64,000 nucleotides of DNA. Origin: Rhexocercosporidium sp. MPI-PUGE-AT-0058 (lineage: Eukaryota; Ascomycota; Leotiomycetes; Helotiales). The position numbers and the translations under genes are program-made. Shown here piece by piece: positions 63,041 to 64,000 of this stretch (position 1 is its first letter; each line of letters starts with the position of its first letter). The stretch spans positions 682,001-746,000 of the forward strand of contig JAGTJL010000007.1 in assembly GCA_020746875.1 (NCBI GenBank). Direction: 5' to 3'. The notes under the pieces are model-generated. The model was given only the letters and a program-made list of their open reading frames with translations. It did not search any database and was not told the DNA's origin.

Positions 63041-64000
63041 TTTTAATTCGATATTGATTGAGAATATCAATGATTTTAAGAGCTTGAAGAGAAAAGTACT
63101 GTGTGAGTGAGAGGAGCAACCGTATCCCAAGACAAAATGCGGATATTAAGGAAGTGAGCAATGCTGTTTTCCCTCGAAAGTGCTAAGTAGGATGTCACTG
63201 ATGTGGCGACTTCTCATCTTAGAATAGATCGTGAGCCACGCCGTGAATTGTATTTCGGATTCTAAAATAAACCATCCATACAGGAGTCTGTCCAGGAAGT
63301 GATCAGGAAAGAACGAACGAATACGATTCATTGGGAACCAACACCTGAGGGTACATCTCGGAACGACAACAAGTTGTGTTGGAAAAAAGGTACGTGGCTC
63401 TGCCTCCGGAATCCCGCTTCTATTATTGAATCCTTATTTGAATCATACAATAAAACCGTTAAGACACAATTCATTCCCTCAAACATAACCCAACACAATG
63501 GAGTTGGTGTCAGTTCACAGGCATCATAAGTCGGAGTTGCACAGGTCTCGACCTGGATTGCAGAATATCTGACGTTTGACAGGAAGCTGAAAATTGTCCT
63601 CTTCTATTATTGTATGAGCTTGTACTATAATACATTGTTGTAATTGGTCGAAGGATATCACTGCTCGTTGGTGGCGTGGACGGAAAAGAGGAGTTCAAAC
63701 GAGTGAGGATAAGCGAGGCATTTCACGACCACTAGATTACTTACAAGCCAACAGATGCCTACAAATAGAAAGGCAAATCTTGTTTCAAGTATATAAATAT
63801 ACGACTTGAAGACAATTCCATCTTGTTTAGATGCCTACTAGCCTCATAATTTTCGTGAGCGGAGTGCTTCAGACAGAAGGATGCGAGGTGCAGCCCGTGA
63901 GGTGGAAAACTGTCCTAGAATGAAACAGAATGGAGCTCTCGTTGGCGAAAAGTCCCAAAAACAAATTTAAATAATGATCTTCAATGGCGACAAACTTCAG
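63041..64000. other. Right-end intergenic, nothing recognised
   Basis: About 1 kb: promoter of the secreted-family gene plus AT-leaning sequence with short frames only. Confidence 0.4.

Noticed and set aside
1..64000. CRISPR arrays, rRNA and tRNA genes
   Set aside because: No spaced identical repeats, no rRNA-like sequence, and no convincing A/B-box cloverleaf was found by eye on either strand; a tRNA scan would settle the last point.

Overview
The window looks like nuclear DNA of a filamentous ascomycete (Pezizomycotina). Genes are short on introns, and most introns are about 45-150 nt with GTRNGT donors, CTAAC-like branch sites and YAG acceptors. Zn(II)2Cys6 transcription factors are plentiful, NB-ARC/STAND and BTB genes are present, and one AT-rich island looks like RIP (repeat-induced point mutation). 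The family mix would fit a leotiomycete, but the sequence alone does not prove that. Exon structures given here were worked out by hand from splice signals and frame; none has transcript support.

Left part (1-16 kb): an NLR-like NB-ARC gene runs off the left edge. It is followed by a 1.1-kb AT-rich, RIP-like island that abuts a truncated Zn2Cys6 gene. Next come two related coiled-coil proteins (5,754-7,151 and 9,722-10,888) that share an N-terminal Cys signature and a C-terminal R-x-IDF-x-R-x-HPF motif, then an acidic low-complexity protein and a BTB/POZ protein.

Middle (16-40 kb): a regulator-rich stretch with four complete Zn2Cys6 factors. It also holds a DHA2-type MFS exporter transcribed divergently from an AflR-like factor, a lysine/serine-rich protein of unknown function, an intronless P1B heavy-metal ATPase with a Cys/His-rich N-terminus, and a small four-TM MARVEL-like protein. 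No biosynthetic backbone enzyme is visible.

Right part (42-64 kb): an accessory, fragment-rich region. Its main feature is an unrecognised secreted Gly/Ser/Thr-rich family. An intact member lies at 60,992-63,040 (minus strand). A second member appears split: its 5' two-thirds are at 43,096-44,853 and its missing 3' end is at 59,990-60,343, both on the plus strand. The 15.1 kb between the two halves begins in a broken HAD-hydrolase gene and ends in a broken SCAP-like WD40 gene. The simplest reading is that a genomic block, broken inside a gene at each end, was inserted into one of two tail-to-tail paralogues. Inside the block are a small secreted protein, three multi-TM protein genes or relics plus a degenerate tandem copy, an aminoglycoside/choline-kinase-like protein, and an MGC-starting putatively lipid-anchored protein.

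Several genes are visibly broken by in-frame stops, many of them explainable as C-to-T or G-to-A changes, and by single-base frameshifts. This fits a RIP-active genome with relaxed selection in the accessory segments.
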